Origin: Pantoea sp. Ap-967
Lineage (GTDB): Bacteria > Pseudomonadota > Gammaproteobacteria > Pseudomonadales > Pseudomonadaceae
DNA: 64,000 nt
Direction of reading: 5' to 3'
Assembly: GCF_011752565.1 (NCBI RefSeq)
Contig: NZ_VWXK01000009.1
Location: forward strand, 62,001 to 126,000
Both the position numbers and the translations under genes were made by a program. How positions within the stretch are numbered: position 1 is the stretch's first letter; every line of letters begins with the position of its first letter. Below the pieces are notes generated by a model. It searched no databases. It saw nothing but the letters and a program-made list of their open reading frames with translations, and was not told where the DNA came from. Positions 53,346-61,787 of the stretch are shown piece after piece.

Positions 53346-54548
53346 TCAGGCCAGTTGCGCGAACGCATCGCGCAGCTGGCCCAACGCTTGTTCCAGTTCC
53401 TGGCGCGAAGTGGCGAAGGACAGCCGCACATAGGGCTCCACGCCAAACGCCGAGCCCGGCACCGTGGCCACCTTGCCAACGCGCAGCAGGTAGGCCGAGA
53501 GTTCGGTGTCGTTGTTGATCACCTGGCCGTCCGGGGTGCGCTTGCCAATGTAGGCGCTGACCTCGGGGAAGGCATAGAACGCACCTTGGGGCATCGCCAG
53601 CTTCAGCCCTGGGATTTGTGCCAGGCCACGCACCACCAGGTCGCCCCGGGCCTGGTACTCGCGGTTGGCGTCACGCACGAAGTCCTGCGGGCCATTCAGC
53701 GCCGCCACTGCCGCCAGCTGGGAAATGCTCGACGGGCAGGTGGTGGTTTGCGACTGGGTCTTGTTCATGGCCACGATCAGGTCTTTGGGCCCTGCCGCGT
53801 AACCCAGGCGGTAGCCGGTCATGGCGTAGGCCTTGGACACGCCGTTGATCAGCAAGGTGCGCTCGCGCAGTTGCGGGCACGCGGTGACGAACGACACGAA
53901 CGGCTGGTCGCCGAGCACGATGTGCTCGTAGATCTCGTCGGAAATCACCAGCACCTTGGGGTGGCGCTCCAGCACCTTGCCCAGTGCGGCGAACTCGTCA
54001 CGGGTGAAGATCGCCCCGCTCGGGTTGTTCGGTGAGTTCAGCATCACCCAGCGCGTACGCGGGGTGATGGCCGCTTCCAACTGCTCGGGGGTAACCTTGA
54101 AGCCCTGTTCGGCGCCGCAAGGAATCACCACCGGCACACCGCCATTGAGCATTGCCATGTCGGTGTACGACACCCAGTACGGCGCCGGGGTGACCACTTC
54201 ATCACCTTCTTCCAGCGTGGCCAGGAAGGCGTTGAACAGCAGTTGCTTGGCGCCGTTGCCAACACAGATTTCGTCCAGGCCATAGGCCAGGTCGTTTTCC
54301 CGGGCGAACTTGTCGACGATCGCCTGGCGCAGGCTCTCCATGCCGTTGGGCGCGGTGTAGTGGTTGTTACCGGCCAGCATCGCCTGGTGGGCAGCCTCGA
54401 TGACGTGGGCCGGGACGTTGTAGTCCGGCTCACCCAATGCGAGGTTGATCACCGGCTCACCCTTGGCCAGCATCTGCTTGGCCAGCACCGACACAGCCAT
54501 GCTCGGCGAGCTTTTTACCGCGCGCACGCGGCTGCTCTGGATATCCAT
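53346..54548 (-). CDS. Class I/II aminotransferase, aspartate aminotransferase-like
   Basis: PLP enzyme of 400 aa. ALGEPDYNVP near residue 40, the PLP-binding SPNNPSG and SDEIYEHIVL with the Asp and Tyr ligands, and NGVSKAYAMTGYRLGY with the PLP-linked Lys. RLSFATS near the C-terminus holds the Arg that binds the substrate carboxylate. Type I-gamma aspartate/tyrosine aminotransferase pattern. It is 3 bp after hyuB in the operon. It would move the amino group of the amino acid made by the hydantoinase-type enzyme to a 2-oxo acid, giving the substrate for the TPP enzyme. Confidence 0.88.
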   Translation of the reverse strand: MDIQSSRVRAVKSSPSMAVSVLAKQMLAKGEPVINLALGEPDYNVPAHVIEAAHQAMLAGNNHYTAPNGMESLRQAIVDKFARENDLAYGLDEICVGNGAKQLLFNAFLATLEEGDEVVTPAPYWVSYTDMAMLNGGVPVVIPCGAEQGFKVTPEQLEAAITPRTRWVMLNSPNNPSGAIFTRDEFAALGKVLERHPKVLVISDEIYEHIVLGDQPFVSFVTACPQLRERTLLINGVSKAYAMTGYRLGYAAGPKDLIVAMNKTQSQTTTCPSSISQLAAVAALNGPQDFVRDANREYQARGDLVVRGLAQIPGLKLAMPQGAFYAFPEVSAYIGKRTPDGQVINNDTELSAYLLRVGKVATVPGSAFGVEPYVRLSFATSRQELEQALGQLRDAFAQLA

Positions 54549-54551
54549 CGC

Positions 54552-56216
54552 TCAACGCTCCTGGGCGGCATCGAAGCCGTAGTCGTCACGTGCCTGTTCG
54601 GCACTGATGTAGCCGTAGCGCAGGTCACGCTCGACCTGCTGGCGGTTGCGCTGGCGCGGGTCGCCGTAACCACCGCCACCGGGCAGGCGCAGCACCAGGC
54701 GGCGTTCGGCCGGAACGAACTGCTGGCCCTTGCCGCGCAGCAAGGTGCCGTCATCGAGGCCAACGAAACCTTCGGCACCTTGCTGGCCGCCAGCCAGGCC
54801 ACGGGCCGGGTACTGGATGCGGTCGAACATGGCGCTGAAGCGGAAGCTGTAGCCCTCGGCCGCCGACACTTCAATTTCCTGGCCCAGGCCGCCGCGCAGC
54901 TGGCCGGCACCGCCGGAACCTTCACGCAGCTCCTTGCGCCACACCACCACGGGGCCAGCATGCTCGGTGGCTTCCACCGGCATGGTGTGCACGCCGCTTG
55001 GGAACGCGGTGGCACTCAGGCCATCCATCGCCGACCGTGCGCCCATGCCGCCACTGTTGAACATCAGCATTTCGGCATTGCGGCCTTTCGGGTTGCTTTC
55101 CAGCGGGCGCACGCTCAGGTGCAGGTTCCACAGGGCACTGGCGCCTTCGGCCGGCACCTTGCCAGGCAGGCACTTGTGCAGCGCGCCGAGCACCAGGTCG
55201 GGCACGAAGTGGCCGAGCACGTGGCGCACCGACACCGGCGCCGGGTGCTTGGCGTTGAGGATGCAGCCCTCTGGCGCGGTAACTTCGAACGGTGCCAGGG
55301 ACGCGGTGTTGTTGGGGATTTCCGGTGCCACGATGCACTTGAGGCCATAGCAGGCATAGGCCTTGGCGTAGCCCAGCGGCACGTTGATGCCGAACTGGCT
55401 CATGCCCGAGGTGCCGGTGAAGTCGCTCTTGATGCCGTCGGGGCCCACGGTCAGGGTCACCGCCAGGGTCACCGGCACGTCGTAGCCATCGAGGGTCATG
55501 CTGTTGCTGTAGGTGCCGTGCGGCAGCGACTTGAAGCACTCCAGGGTGGCGCGACGGCTGTGCTCAAGGATGAAGCCACCGATGTGGTCCAGGTCATCGA
55601 GCTGGAACTCTTCGAGCATGTCGAGCAGGCGCTTGTGGCCGGTTTCGTTGCAGGCCGACAGCGCGTAGAAGTCGCCCACCACCCGGTCGTTCTCACGCAC
55701 GTTGTTGCGCAGGATGTTGATCAGGTCGCGGTTGACCTTGCCGCGCTCGAACAGCTTCATGATCGGGATGAACAGGCCTTCTTCGTACACCTCGCGGGCA
55801 TCCGGGCCGAAGCCGCGGCCGCCGATGTCGACCACGTGGGCGGTACTGGCGAAGTAGCCAATCAGCCGGCCCTTGTAGAACGACGGCGAAACGATGGTGA
55901 TGTCGTGCAGGTGGCCGGTGCCTTTCCACGGGTCGTTGGTGACGTACACGTCACCTTCGAAGATGTTCTCTTCACCGATGTCGTTGATGAAGTGCACCAC
56001 CGCCTCGGCCATGGTGTTGACGTGGCCTGGGGTGCCGGTGACCGCCTGGGCGAGCATGTTGCCGGCCCGGTCGAAAACGCCGGCCGACAGGTCGCCTGCC
56101 TCGCGCACGCTGGTGGAGAAGGCGGTGCGGATCAGGGTCAGGGCCTGCTCCTCGACCACCGAGACCAGGCGGTTCCACATCACCTGCATTTGAATGTCGA
56201 TCAGGGTATCGCTCAT
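54552..56216 (-). CDS. hyuB: Hydantoinase B/oxoprolinase family subunit
   Basis: 554-aa partner of HyuA in an ATP-dependent amide/lactam hydrolase. DIQMQVMWNRLVSVVEEQAL at the start, VYVTNDPWKGTGHLHDITIV and the His/Asp-rich motif following it, and STAHVVDIGGRGFGPDAREV are hallmarks. The C-terminal part holds LPGGGGYGDPRQRNRQQVER. The product pairs with the 691-aa HyuA gene 22 bp upstream. Such complexes open 5-oxoproline, N-methylhydantoin or related rings; some relatives are carboxylases of acetone or acetophenone. Substrate specificity cannot be read from the sequence. Confidence 0.9.
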   Translation of the reverse strand: MSDTLIDIQMQVMWNRLVSVVEEQALTLIRTAFSTSVREAGDLSAGVFDRAGNMLAQAVTGTPGHVNTMAEAVVHFINDIGEENIFEGDVYVTNDPWKGTGHLHDITIVSPSFYKGRLIGYFASTAHVVDIGGRGFGPDAREVYEEGLFIPIMKLFERGKVNRDLINILRNNVRENDRVVGDFYALSACNETGHKRLLDMLEEFQLDDLDHIGGFILEHSRRATLECFKSLPHGTYSNSMTLDGYDVPVTLAVTLTVGPDGIKSDFTGTSGMSQFGINVPLGYAKAYACYGLKCIVAPEIPNNTASLAPFEVTAPEGCILNAKHPAPVSVRHVLGHFVPDLVLGALHKCLPGKVPAEGASALWNLHLSVRPLESNPKGRNAEMLMFNSGGMGARSAMDGLSATAFPSGVHTMPVEATEHAGPVVVWRKELREGSGGAGQLRGGLGQEIEVSAAEGYSFRFSAMFDRIQYPARGLAGGQQGAEGFVGLDDGTLLRGKGQQFVPAERRLVLRLPGGGGYGDPRQRNRQQVERDLRYGYISAEQARDDYGFDAAQER

Positions 56217-56238
56217 GTTCTGGCTTCCGAATCAGGCG

Positions 56239-58314
56239 TTAGCGACGCACGACCAGCAGGCAGCCGTCTGGCTGAACCGTGGCGGTGAAATTGGAGGTGA
56301 CGAAGGTCGAGGTTTCGCGCTCGACGATGATCGCCGGGCCATCGACTCGGGCCCCCACCTGCAGCTCTTCGCGCGGGTGGATGGCGGCGTCGACGAAACC
56401 ACCGGCGGCCACGTCGAACACCTGGCGGCGGGCGACTTCATGGGCACGGTAGGCGGCGCCCACTTCTTCGATGCGTGCCACCGGTGGCAGCGGCGAACTG
56501 GCCTTGACCGACCAGCTGACGATCTCGATGTCCGGGCCGTCGATGGGGCGGCCGAAGAAGCGCGTGTAGGCCTCTTCGAACAGCGCCTTGAACTGGGCGG
56601 TGTCTGCCGCGCTGAAGGCCTTGAACGGCAGTGCCACGGGAATTTCCCAGCCCTGGCCGACATAACGCATGAACGCCGTGCAGTCCATTTCCGGCTCGCC
56701 CTCGGGCATGCCCTGGCGCAGGAAGCCCAGCGATTCGGCTTTCATTTCCGCAATCAGGCCATTGATGCGCGTGGCATCGAACTCGGACAGGCGCACGAAC
56801 GAGCTGCGCACGGCTTCGTAGCCAAACGGCGCGCGCAGGAAGCCGATGGCCGAACCCACACCGGCACCGGCCGGGACGATGAAGCGTGACACACCCATCT
56901 TCTCGCACAGGCGCGCCGCGTGCAGCGGGCCGCCGCCGCCGAAGGTGATCATGGTGTAGTCGGCGATGTCCTTGCCGCTCTCCACCGCGTGCACGCGGCC
57001 AGCGTTGGCCATGTTCTCGTCGACCACTTCACACACGCCGAAGGCGGCGGTGTCGGCCTGCAGGCCCAGCGGTTGGCCGATGACCCGGGCCATGGCGTTG
57101 GCGGCACTGTCGGTGGACAAGCGCAGGGCGCCGCCGGCGAAGTTGTCGGCGTCCAGGCGACCGAGCAGCAGGTTGGCGTCGGTGATGGTCGGCTCCAGGC
57201 CGCCACGGCCATAGCAGGCCGGGCCAGGTTCAGAGGCGGCGCTGTGCGGGCCGACGCGGATCTGGCGCATGCTGTCGATGCTGGCGATGGAGCCGCCGCC
57301 GGCGCCGATCTCGACCATTTCCACCACTGGGATGGAAATCGGCATGCCGCTGCCCTTCTTGAAGCGGTAGGTGCGCGCCACTTCGAAGGTTTTGGCGGTT
57401 TTCGGCACCTGGTCTTCGATCAGGCAGATTTTCGCCGTGGTGCCCCCCATGTCGAACGACAGCACGTTTTCCAGGGCGTAGCGGCGGGCGATGTCGGCGG
57501 CGAAGATGGCGCCACCGGCCGGGCCCGATTCCACCAGGCGCACCGGGAACTCGGCAGCGCTCTGCACCGAGATGATGCCGCCGCCGGAGTGAATCATGAA
57601 CACCGGGCAATCGGCGCCTTCGTTTTTCAGGGTGACCACCAGGCGGTCCAGGTAGGACTTGATCAGTGGCTTGACGTAGGCGTTGGCACACACGGTGTTG
57701 AAGCGTTCGAACTCGCGCATTTGCGGCGAGACTTCGCTGGAAATCGAAATCGACAGCTGCGGCAGGCGTGCCTGCAGGGCATCGCGCAGTTGGCGCTCGT
57801 GGGCACCGTTGACGTAGCTGTGGATGAAACCGATGGCGACGCTTTCGTAGTTGCCTTCGGCGATGCGCTCGATCAGTGCGTCGATGTCGGCCTGCTGCGG
57901 GGCGATCAGTACCTGGCCCTTGACGTCCAGGCGTTCGCGCAGGGTGTAGCGGTGTTCGCGGTCGATCAGCGGCGGCGGCAGGGCGATGTTGATGTCGTAC
58001 TGCTCGAAGCGGTTCTCGGTGCGCATTTCCAGGGTGTCGCGAAAGCCTTCGGTGGTAATGAAGGCGGTGCGCGCGCCGCGGCGCTCGATCAGGGCGTTGG
58101 TCGCCAGGGTGGTGCCGTGGATCAGCTGGTCGATGTTCGAGAGCTTGAGGCCGGCCTGCTCCACCACCTGGCGTACGCCGGTGAGGATGGCCCGCTCAGG
58201 CAGCTCGTAGTCGGTCAGGATCTTGGTCGAATGCAGCACGCCGTTCACGTCCAGCGCGATATCGGTGAAGGTCCCGCCTATGTCCACGCCGACCCGGCAT
58301 GATGTCGCAGTCAT
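56239..58314 (-). CDS. hyuA: Hydantoinase A/oxoprolinase family subunit
   Basis: 691-aa ATP-binding subunit. The N-terminus SCRVGVDIGGTFTDIALD is the ASKHA-type phosphate-binding loop; GTTLATNALIERRGARTAFI and TTEGFRDTLEM follow in the usual order. MIHSGGGIISVQSAAEFPVR, LSFDMGGTTAKICLI and ITFGGGGPLHAARL are the second phosphate and adenosine loops. Start chosen at 58314 (MTATSCRVG), eight bases after an AGGGG box; the ATG six bases upstream would be too close. First gene of the seven-gene operon; upstream lies a TTGACC/TATAAC-type promoter overlapping a GTAAG/CTTAC operator. The ATP-driven hydrolysis of a cyclic amide is the probable first step of the pathway. Confidence 0.9.
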   Translation of the reverse strand: MTATSCRVGVDIGGTFTDIALDVNGVLHSTKILTDYELPERAILTGVRQVVEQAGLKLSNIDQLIHGTTLATNALIERRGARTAFITTEGFRDTLEMRTENRFEQYDINIALPPPLIDREHRYTLRERLDVKGQVLIAPQQADIDALIERIAEGNYESVAIGFIHSYVNGAHERQLRDALQARLPQLSISISSEVSPQMREFERFNTVCANAYVKPLIKSYLDRLVVTLKNEGADCPVFMIHSGGGIISVQSAAEFPVRLVESGPAGGAIFAADIARRYALENVLSFDMGGTTAKICLIEDQVPKTAKTFEVARTYRFKKGSGMPISIPVVEMVEIGAGGGSIASIDSMRQIRVGPHSAASEPGPACYGRGGLEPTITDANLLLGRLDADNFAGGALRLSTDSAANAMARVIGQPLGLQADTAAFGVCEVVDENMANAGRVHAVESGKDIADYTMITFGGGGPLHAARLCEKMGVSRFIVPAGAGVGSAIGFLRAPFGYEAVRSSFVRLSEFDATRINGLIAEMKAESLGFLRQGMPEGEPEMDCTAFMRYVGQGWEIPVALPFKAFSAADTAQFKALFEEAYTRFFGRPIDGPDIEIVSWSVKASSPLPPVARIEEVGAAYRAHEVARRQVFDVAAGGFVDAAIHPREELQVGARVDGPAIIVERETSTFVTSNFTATVQPDGCLLVVRR

Positions 58315-58371
58315 CGTCATATCCCCTGCAATGCTTTGTAGTTGTCTCGACCCTGCTGAAGCGGTCTTCAT

Positions 58372-58402
58372 GTAAGTTATATGTTGTCTTACAGGTGGTC
58401 AA
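58372..58402 (-). promoter_or_regulatory. Promoter/operator block of the hyuA operon
   Basis: Plus-strand text begins GTAAGTTATAT and ends TGGTCAA. Inverted arms GTAAG/CTTAC enclose 11 bp at 58372-58392; on the minus strand TTGACC (58397-58402) and TATAAC provide -35 and -10 with the operator over the -10. The block agrees with the one at 60050-60080 at 25 of 31 positions. Confidence 0.65.
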
Positions 58403-58436
58403 GCACCTGTTTGCTTAAATCTGTGTTTGCCGCACC

Positions 58437-58509
58437 GGCCTCTTCGCGGGGCAAGCCCGCTCCTACAAAACGTCCGCCTGTAGGAGCGGGCTTGCCCCGC
58501 GAAGAGGCC
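58437..58509. repeat. Inverted REP pair with 31-bp perfect arms
   Basis: Arms starting GGCCTCTTCGCGGGGCAAGC and ending CGCTCCTACA, inverted around 11 bases. It lies between the SDR gene end and the hyuA promoter and is a likely mRNA end structure. Confidence 0.92.
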
Positions 58510-58524
58510 AGCACAGGCAACCCA

Positions 58525-59280
58525 TCAACCGCCAGTCTTCACCATCCGCCCACCACCCACCGCCTGCGCCGTGGGGAACACTTCCAACCGCGAAACATCC
58601 ACCTGCCGCGGCATTTTCAGCGCCGCCAGCAACAGCTCGGCAATGTCCTGGGGCTGGATCGATTCATAACCGTCATACAGCTCGCTGCCCGCCGCCTGCA
58701 TGCCCATGGCAGCCTTGTACAGCTGGGTCTGCACCCTGCCTGGGGCGATCTCGGTCACCCGCACGCCGCTGCCCAGGAGGTCGCAGCGCAAAGCATCGCA
58801 AAACAGGCTGACCCCAGCCTTGGAAGCGCCATACACGGCCGCCCCCGGGTGCGGCGCGCGGCCGGCGCTGGAGCCGATGAAGAACAGGTGCCCCCTGCCC
58901 CGCCCGAGCATGCCCGGCAGCACCTGGCGCGTCAGGTGCAGCGGCGCCTTGAGGTTGATATCGAGCATATTGTCGATCTCGGCCTCGTCGATGTCCTGGA
59001 ACGCTGCGCGGGTGGAGAGGATGCCGGCGTTGTTGACCAGCACGTCCACGGCCTGGCCGTCCAGTGCCGCCGCCAGTGAAGCGTAGTCGCGCACATCGGC
59101 CTGCAGGGTGCTCACGCCAGGCTCGCGGGCCAGCTCCGCCAGCGCCTCCTGGCTACGGCCAACGGCGATGACCTGCAGCCCGGCATCGCGCAGCGCCAGC
59201 ACGATGGCCTTGCCGATTCCGCTGGTGGCCCCGGTCACCAGCGCGCGCTGGTAGCCCTCGGGAAATGCCGCTTCACGCAT
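58525..59280 (-). CDS. Short-chain dehydrogenase/reductase, second gene of the SDR pair
   Basis: Classical SDR of 251 aa. [15 protein letters not shown] is the NAD(P) motif TGxxx[13 protein letters not shown] the NNAG motif, and the active site is Ser (IGSSAG) with YGASKAG (Tyr-x3-Lys). Start at 59280 (MREAAFPEG); it overlaps the stop of the upstream SDR gene by 8 bp, so the two are coupled. Located opposite a TetR gene. Oxidises or reduces a hydroxy/oxo intermediate; substrate unknown. Confidence 0.88.
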   Translation of the reverse strand: MREAAFPEGYQRALVTGATSGIGKAIVLALRDAGLQVIAVGRSQEALAELAREPGVSTLQADVRDYASLAAALDGQAVDVLVNNAGILSTRAAFQDIDEAEIDNMLDINLKAPLHLTRQVLPGMLGRGRGHLFFIGSSAGRAPHPGAAVYGASKAGVSLFCDALRCDLLGSGVRVTEIAPGRVQTQLYKAAMGMQAAGSELYDGYESIQPQDIAELLLAALKMPRQVDVSRLEVFPTAQAVGGGRMVKTGG

Positions 59281-60022
59281 AGATGTAGCCCCCGCTGACA
59301 ATCACGTTTTCACCGGTGGCGTAGCTGTTGCGGCTGCTGCCCATCATCACGATCCACTCGGCGATTTCCGCAGGCTCGGCGGCGCGGCCCAGTGGGTTGG
59401 CGGCCGCCAGTTCACCGAGGAAGCCCAGTTGCTTGGCACGCTCGGTGGCAAAGCCGGCCGGGGCCACCGAGTTGACCAGGATCTGGTCCTTGGCACAGGC
59501 CTGGGCGAAGGATTTGGTCAGGCTCACCACCGCGGCCTTGGTAGCGGCGTAGTGGGCGTTCTGCGGGTGGGCCTTGAAGGCGTCCACCGAGGTGACGTTG
59601 ACGATGCGCCCGGTTACCGCCGGTGCGGCAACGTACTGCTGCATGTGGCGCACCGCGGCGACCATCATGTGGTAGGTGCCCTTGATGTTGACTGCGTTTT
59701 CCAGGTCCCACTCTTCGTCGTTGATCTCGAAGATGTCCTTGCGCGGGTAGATCGCCGCGCTGTTGACCAGGCAATGCACCCGGCCCAGGGCGCTTACGAT
59801 TTCACCGAATGCGGCATGGGCGGTGTCCTTGCGGGCGATGTCGCCGACCGCGATGGCCACCTCCACGCCCTGGCCGCGCAGTTCCTCGGCCGCTTGTACC
59901 AACAATTGCTCATTTCGGTCGATCAGGCCAATCTTGCCTGCGCCGCGCTTGACCATCAGCCGGGCTGTTTCCAGGCCCAGACCCGAGGCACCACCTACGA
60001 TCACTACCGTTTGCTTGTCCAC
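59273..60022 (-). CDS. Short-chain dehydrogenase/reductase, first gene of the SDR pair
   Basis: Classical SDR of 249 aa. [20 protein letters not shown] is the coenzyme motif, with the following acidic LIDRNE favouring NAD(H). [11 protein letters not shown] replaces the more usual NNAG; Ser (VTSVDAF) and YAATKAA form the active site. The start at 60022 follows a GGAGG box. It precedes the other SDR gene with an 8-bp overlap and is divergent from the TetR gene at 60107, with the 21-bp palindrome between them. Probably performs a redox step in the same pathway as the hyu operon. Confidence 0.9.
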   Translation of the reverse strand: MDKQTVVIVGGASGLGLETARLMVKRGAGKIGLIDRNEQLLVQAAEELRGQGVEVAIAVGDIARKDTAHAAFGEIVSALGRVHCLVNSAAIYPRKDIFEINDEEWDLENAVNIKGTYHMMVAAVRHMQQYVAAPAVTGRIVNVTSVDAFKAHPQNAHYAATKAAVVSLTKSFAQACAKDQILVNSVAPAGFATERAKQLGFLGELAAANPLGRAAEPAEIAEWIVMMGSSRNSYATGENVIVSGGYIYA

Positions 60023-60049
60023 ACAACACCTCCACGATTGAGTCTTTAC

Positions 60050-60080
60050 GTAAGATGCCTGTTGTCTTACATTTGGTCAA
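60050..60080 (-). promoter_or_regulatory. Promoter/operator block between SDR operon and tetR-type gene
   Basis: Perfect palindrome GTAAGA-N9-TCTTAC at 60050-60070, followed by ATTTGGTCAA. On the minus strand TTGACC (60075-60080) is 17 bp from CATCTT, a sigma-70 spacing, with the operator between and over the -10. It is nearly the same as the block upstream of hyuA at 58372. Confidence 0.7.
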
Positions 60081-60106
60081 ACATCAAATCGCCGACAGGT
60101 ATCGCC

Positions 60107-60754
60107 ATGCCCGCCTCCAGCCGCACGCTCGCAGCCCCGATGGACGCTCCGAGGGTCGCCCCGCCCGATGCCCGCGACCGCCTGCTCGACGCGGCCAGCA
60201 TGCTGTTCGCCCGGCATGGCTACCAAGCCATCAGCCTGCGCGACCTGGCCAACCACCTGGGCCTGCGCGCAGGCTCGCTGTACCACCATATCGACAGCAA
60301 GCAGGGCCTGCTTTACGAGCTGATCGAGTCGACCCTGACCGACCTGTTGTACGAAACCCGCACCCAGCTACGCCGCCAGGCCACTTCCGAACAACGCCTG
60401 AGCGCCTTCGTCGAAGTGTTCGTCGCCTACAGCCAGGGCGCCCCAGAGCGCCTGACCCTGGTCACCCGCGAGGCGGTGAACCTCAGTGAGGAACAGGCTG
60501 AGCATATCGATGAGTTGAAACGGGCTTATCGCAGCCTGCTGAGCGGTATCGTCGCGGCCGATTGTGGGGCACAGCTGCCGGGGCCGCACCCGTGGGCCAA
60601 CGATGTTGCCGATGCCATTCTGTCGCTGCTGTCGGGGCACACCTTGTGGGGCATGGCCAGCCGGCGCTGGGAACAGGCCGCGCCCATGCTGCTGCGCTTT
60701 ATCCGCGGCATTCTCGAGTCGGCGCCCCTGCACGGGCGCGCCCACGGCGCCTGA
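60107..60754 (+). CDS. TetR/AcrR-family transcriptional regulator
   Basis: DNA-binding repressor of 215 aa. The N-terminal helix-turn-helix spans about residues 20-70: RDRLLDAASMLFARHGYQAI, then SLRDLANHLGLRAGSLYHHI, which is the classic TetR core. The rest is helical ligand-binding domain with a long REAVNLSEEQAEHIDELKRA segment. The start at 60107 (MPASSRTLAAP) has an ACAGGT box. It is divergent from the SDR operon. The 21-bp palindrome just upstream is the probable site of autoregulation, and the matching block before hyuA suggests that it also controls the hydantoinase operon. It ends 6 bp before the end of the convergent LysR gene. Confidence 0.9.
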   Translation: MPASSRTLAAPMDAPRVAPPDARDRLLDAASMLFARHGYQAISLRDLANHLGLRAGSLYHHIDSKQGLLYELIESTLTDLLYETRTQLRRQATSEQRLSAFVEVFVAYSQGAPERLTLVTREAVNLSEEQAEHIDELKRAYRSLLSGIVAADCGAQLPGPHPWANDVADAILSLLSGHTLWGMASRRWEQAAPMLLRFIRGILESAPLHGRAHGA

Positions 60755-60760
60755 GGGTTT

Positions 60761-61663
60761 TCAGTTGTCTTCGAAAAAGCGCTGGCCTTTTTCCTTCAGC
60801 AGGTCCACCAGCGCCCCTGCTGCCGGCGACAGGTAGCCCTCCGTGCGCACCAGCACCGAGACGGTACGGCGCATGGTGGTTTGCGCCAGCGGCACCTCAC
60901 GCAACCAGGACCTGCCCAAGCCGTAGGCCAGGGTTTCGCGTGCCGCGAAACTCAGTAGCCGGGTGCGCGCTATCAACCGTGGCAGCAGGGAAATGGCATT
61001 GGTTTCCACCTGCACCTGGGGCGTTGGCAGCTGGTTGGCGATGAACACGTTGTCGATCCAGCGCCGCGCGGTCACCGTCGGCCCGGCCAGCACCCAGCGG
61101 TACTGGCAGAGGCCCTGCAGGGTGATGGGCCCGGCGAAAATCGGGTGCTCGGCGCTGGCCACCACGATCGCCTCGTCTTCGAGGATGGGGTAGGCGGTGA
61201 AGCCGGGTTCAGCGGTGATTTGCGGTGAGATGATCACATCCAGCCGGCCAGCACGCAGTGATTCCTTGAGCACGTCGTCCTGGGCGATGGACAGCTTCAG
61301 GGTGACCTCCGGCGCCCGCTCCAGCAACGCTGCGGTCAGGTGCGGCAGCAGGTGCTCGGCCATGCTCGCCGCACAGCCCAGGCGGATATTGCCCACCAGC
61401 CCATTGGCGAAGTCGCGCACCTCGCGCTCGGTTTCGGCGATGTTCAGTTGCAGTTGCTTGCCCCGCGCCAGCAGCAGCTTGCCGACTTCGGTCAGCTTGA
61501 TGCGCCGGCCGTCGCGCTGGAACAGGCGGGTGCCCAGGGACTCCTCCAGGCGCTGGATGCTTTTGGTCAGTGCCGGCTGGCTGCGGTTGAGCTTTTCCGC
61601 AGCGCGGCCCAGGTGGCCAAGCTCGGCGATGGTTTCGAAGTAGGTCAGGTCGCGCAGGTCCAT
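60761..61663 (-). CDS. LysR-family transcriptional regulator
   Basis: 300-aa LTTR. The N-terminal helix-turn-helix (ELGHLGRAAEKLNRSQPALT, residues about 14-33) is followed by RLEESLGTRLFQRDGRRI; the effector-binding domain spans about 90-295. Start at 61663 (MDLRDLTYFETIAEL). Divergent from the AbrB-family gene at 61788 with a 124-bp gap rich in A/T, which is the usual arrangement of a LysR gene and its target. Effector unknown. Confidence 0.92.
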   Translation of the reverse strand: MDLRDLTYFETIAELGHLGRAAEKLNRSQPALTKSIQRLEESLGTRLFQRDGRRIKLTEVGKLLLARGKQLQLNIAETEREVRDFANGLVGNIRLGCAASMAEHLLPHLTAALLERAPEVTLKLSIAQDDVLKESLRAGRLDVIISPQITAEPGFTAYPILEDEAIVVASAEHPIFAGPITLQGLCQYRWVLAGPTVTARRWIDNVFIANQLPTPQVQVETNAISLLPRLIARTRLLSFAARETLAYGLGRSWLREVPLAQTTMRRTVSVLVRTEGYLSPAAGALVDLLKEKGQRFFEDN

Positions 61664-61787
61664 GATCGATCAATTTCAGTTATGGATTCATCAAAAGTAG
61701 AAAATAGACTTGATCGATTGCCAGGTCGATAATTTTTCGCGCTGGCGCTGCCAGCCTCGCGTTATCGCTGTGCAAGGAGTATTCACG

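Noticed and set aside
51141..54035. Plus-strand ORF of 964 codons across four minus-strand genes
   Set aside because: It crosses gene borders and a REP pair and carries no domain; the minus-strand genes have full catalytic motifs and coupled starts.
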